NCBI GenBank assembly: GCA_965209045.1
Contig: CBDBPW010000003.1
Coordinates: forward strand, 2,046,001 to 2,110,000
DNA length: 64,000 nt
Reading direction: 5' to 3'
Source of the DNA: JAJEFO01 sp965209045
GTDB taxonomy: Bacteria > Pseudomonadota > Alphaproteobacteria > Rhodobacterales > Rhodobacteraceae
Shown: positions 62,669 to 64,000 of the stretch, in pieces
Position numbering within the stretch: the stretch's first letter is position 1
Layout of the letters: each line of letters starts with the position of its first letter
Program-made: the position numbers and the translations under genes
Notes under the pieces: model-generated
The model's database searches: none
The model's input: the letters and a program-made list of their open reading frames with translations, nothing else
What the model was told of the DNA's origin: nothing

Positions 62669-63225
62669 TCCGCAATCACGTCATCTCGAACGCGAAGCGC
62701 CTCCAGCACGCGATCCGTCATTTCGTCAATGGAACAGGGCGGGTTCGCATCGACCGTCACGTCTGCAAGAGCATAGACGGGCGTGCGCGCCTCGTACAGT
62801 GACGCAAGCGTTTGCTTCGGGCGCCTGGTATGCAGCAGCGGCCGCGTCGACTTGTGCCGCACTCGCTGCCAAAGCAGGTCAAGGTCGGCACGCAGCCAGA
62901 CCGAAAGGCCCTGCTCACCAATCAGCGTCCGGTTGTCCTTGCGGAGAAACGCTCCGCCGCCGGTCGCCAGGATCAAGGGGTCGCCGCCCAGGAGTCGTGC
63001 AATCACCTGCGTCTCCCGGTCACGAAAGAACTCCTCGCCATCGCGGTCGAAGATCTCTGCGATGGTCCGGCTCGCCGCCCGTTCGATCTCCGCATCACTG
63101 TCAAGGAACGGGACATCCAGGCGCCTTGCCAAAGCGGTGCCAATGGCGCTCTTGCCGGCACCCATCATCCCCACCATCACGACGGTTTTCCTTAGCTTGA
63201 ACTGCAAAACAGACGCTTCCCGCAT
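62659..63225 (-). CDS. aroK: Shikimate kinase
   Basis: The product is 188 residues from the ATG at 63225 (MREASVLQFKLRKTVVMVG). It phosphorylates shikimate. Motifs are VGMMGAGKSAIGTALARRL (Walker A), FLDSDAEIERAASRTIAEIF (shikimate binding), ILATGGGAFLRKDNR and TRPLLHTRRPKQTLASLYE (lid). Frames extending to 63489 overlap the small membrane protein gene on the other strand and are rejected. Confidence 0.95.
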   Translation of the reverse strand: MREASVLQFKLRKTVVMVGMMGAGKSAIGTALARRLDVPFLDSDAEIERAASRTIAEIFDRDGEEFFRDRETQVIARLLGGDPLILATGGGAFLRKDNRTLIGEQGLSVWLRADLDLLWQRVRHKSTRPLLHTRRPKQTLASLYEARTPVYALADVTVDANPPCSIDEMTDRVLEALRVRDDVIAECR

Positions 63226-63342
63226 CGCCTTTCGCGTTGCCGACCTGAATGGCGTGATCTTCTCGCAAATACCAGATATAATCTGGCAAGCGCGGCCGGA
63301 TTCGGCATGGCCCTGGAATACAGGTACAGGAGGCTCTTCAAG

Positions 63343-63477
63343 ATGCTTCGTCTTCTGAAACTCTTGTTCGTTGTGCTCATCCTTCTTGGTGGCGCAGTGA
63401 TCGTCTATGCGTATGTGGGCGACCTGAGCCCGACGCAAGTAAACGTCAGCGCCCCGGTGGAATTGGATGGCGGCTAG
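63343..63477 (+). CDS. Small single-pass membrane protein
   Basis: The 44-residue product is MLRLLKLLFVVLILLGGAVI followed by VYAYVGDLSPTQVNVSAPVE and LDGG. It has one membrane helix and a short external tail. AGGAGG lies 9 bases before the ATG, strong support for translation. Similar tiny proteins stand divergent from aroK in Rhodobacterales genomes; the function is unknown. The next gene begins inside its last codons. Confidence 0.75.
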   Translation: MLRLLKLLFVVLILLGGAVIVYAYVGDLSPTQVNVSAPVELDGG

Positions 63478-64000
63478 TTCGGCCTTCATGAAGCTGGCAC
63501 GCGGGCTTTTCGTCGCGCAGTTCCTGCTGCCTGCCGCATGGGCAAGCGATCAGCCGCTCTCGGCAATCGACTGGCTTTCGAATTCGGTGGCACCTCCACA
63601 GGCCGAACCTGCTCAGAACGACGTGACGCCTCTTGCCGCGCTGCCGTCGGAAATCGCGGTACTGCCTCTCGACGGGAACACGCCGGACGGAGTGGGCCTG
63701 CAGCCTGCGGAACAGCTCGGACTGGCGCCCGGCCTCTGGGGTCGCAGCTCTGCGGCCGATCTTGCCCGTGCCGTCTCAACCCTGCCCGACGGCAGCAACG
63801 CGCCACCTGCGCTCAATCGATTCCTGCGTGACGTGCTGACCGGCAAATTTGAACCGCCGATCGACGCGGCCATAGACGACAGGTTCTTTCTTGCGCGGAT
63901 CGACCGTCTCCTGTCCATGGGCCACTTGCAGGAAGCGGACGAGATCATTCGCCGGGCGGGGCCGGAGGAGTCACGGCGGTTTCGCCGCGCCTTCGACATC
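63467..64000 (+). CDS. Exported protein of unknown function, 3' end outside window
   Basis: A plus-strand frame from the ATG at 63467 (or 63488) stays open for 178 codons to the window edge. From the second ATG it reads MKLARGLFVAQFLLPAAWAS, a convincing signal peptide, then a Pro/Ala-rich stretch and PALNRFLRDVLTGKFEPPID, FFLARIDRLLSMGHLQEADE and IIRRAG, which looks helical and repeat-like. It overlaps the small membrane protein gene by 11 bases and is probably co-translated with it. No known domain was recognised in the visible part. Confidence 0.75.
   Translation, partial: MAASSAFMKLARGLFVAQFLLPAAWASDQPLSAIDWLSNSVAPPQAEPAQNDVTPLAALPSEIAVLPLDGNTPDGVGLQPAEQLGLAPGLWGRSSAADLARAVSTLPDGSNAPPALNRFLRDVLTGKFEPPIDAAIDDRFFLARIDRLLSMGHLQEADEIIRRAGPEESRRFRRAFDI

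Overview
The window is a stretch of a high-GC alphaproteobacterial genome, most likely Rhodobacterales. That placement rests on gene order (ruvC-ruvA-ruvB beside ybgC-tolQRAB-pal-cpoB-tilS-ftsH-folD; mreB-mreC-mreD-mrdA-rodA; lgt divergent from ubiK, a YbjN gene and proC; aroK-aroB), on the YbjN and aroK-leader small-protein sequences, and on the base composition. It was inferred from protein motifs and synteny read by eye, not from a database search.

Bases 1 to about 14,100 are a mobile, defence-carrying region. It opens with the C-terminal helicase part of a MobF-type conjugative relaxase running in from the left edge. An AT-rich minus-strand module of two reverse transcriptases follows; it resembles the two-RT antiphage system DRT type 3, and its first RT is frameshifted. 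Then come a decayed copy of a mobilisation protein, a GmrSD/DUF262 restriction-like gene cut in two by an ISKra4-family insertion sequence, and an operon of three overlapping small mobilisation-type genes with a possible oriT/promoter region upstream.

Bases 14,100 to 38,000 are chromosomal: an NhaA antiporter, an ArsR-controlled permease with a 38-bp perfect palindrome at its promoter, two D-2-hydroxyacid dehydrogenases, a uracil-DNA glycosylase-like gene, the cell-shape operon mreBCD-mrdA-rodA, proC/csaA, ybjN, ubiK, lgt, a MidA/NDUFAF7-like methyltransferase, pgeF, an Lrp regulator, trxB, a fused ATP sulfurylase/APS kinase, a class II aroA, trmB and pdeM. At 38,182-40,651 an IS1634-family element lies inside a vapC toxin gene; removing the element and one 4-bp duplication rejoins the PIN-domain frame exactly.

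Bases 41,000 to 64,000 hold folD, ftsH, tilS and the complete tol-pal operon (envelope integrity), a DUF3500 protein, ruvCAB (Holliday junction processing) and a DUF1127 small protein with a clear terminator. A small catabolic-looking cluster follows (choline-dehydrogenase-like GMC enzyme, two SDRs, a sulfatase-family hydrolase), then aroB/aroK (shikimate pathway) and two envelope-associated genes, the last running off the right edge. No rRNA, tRNA or CRISPR array was recognised.
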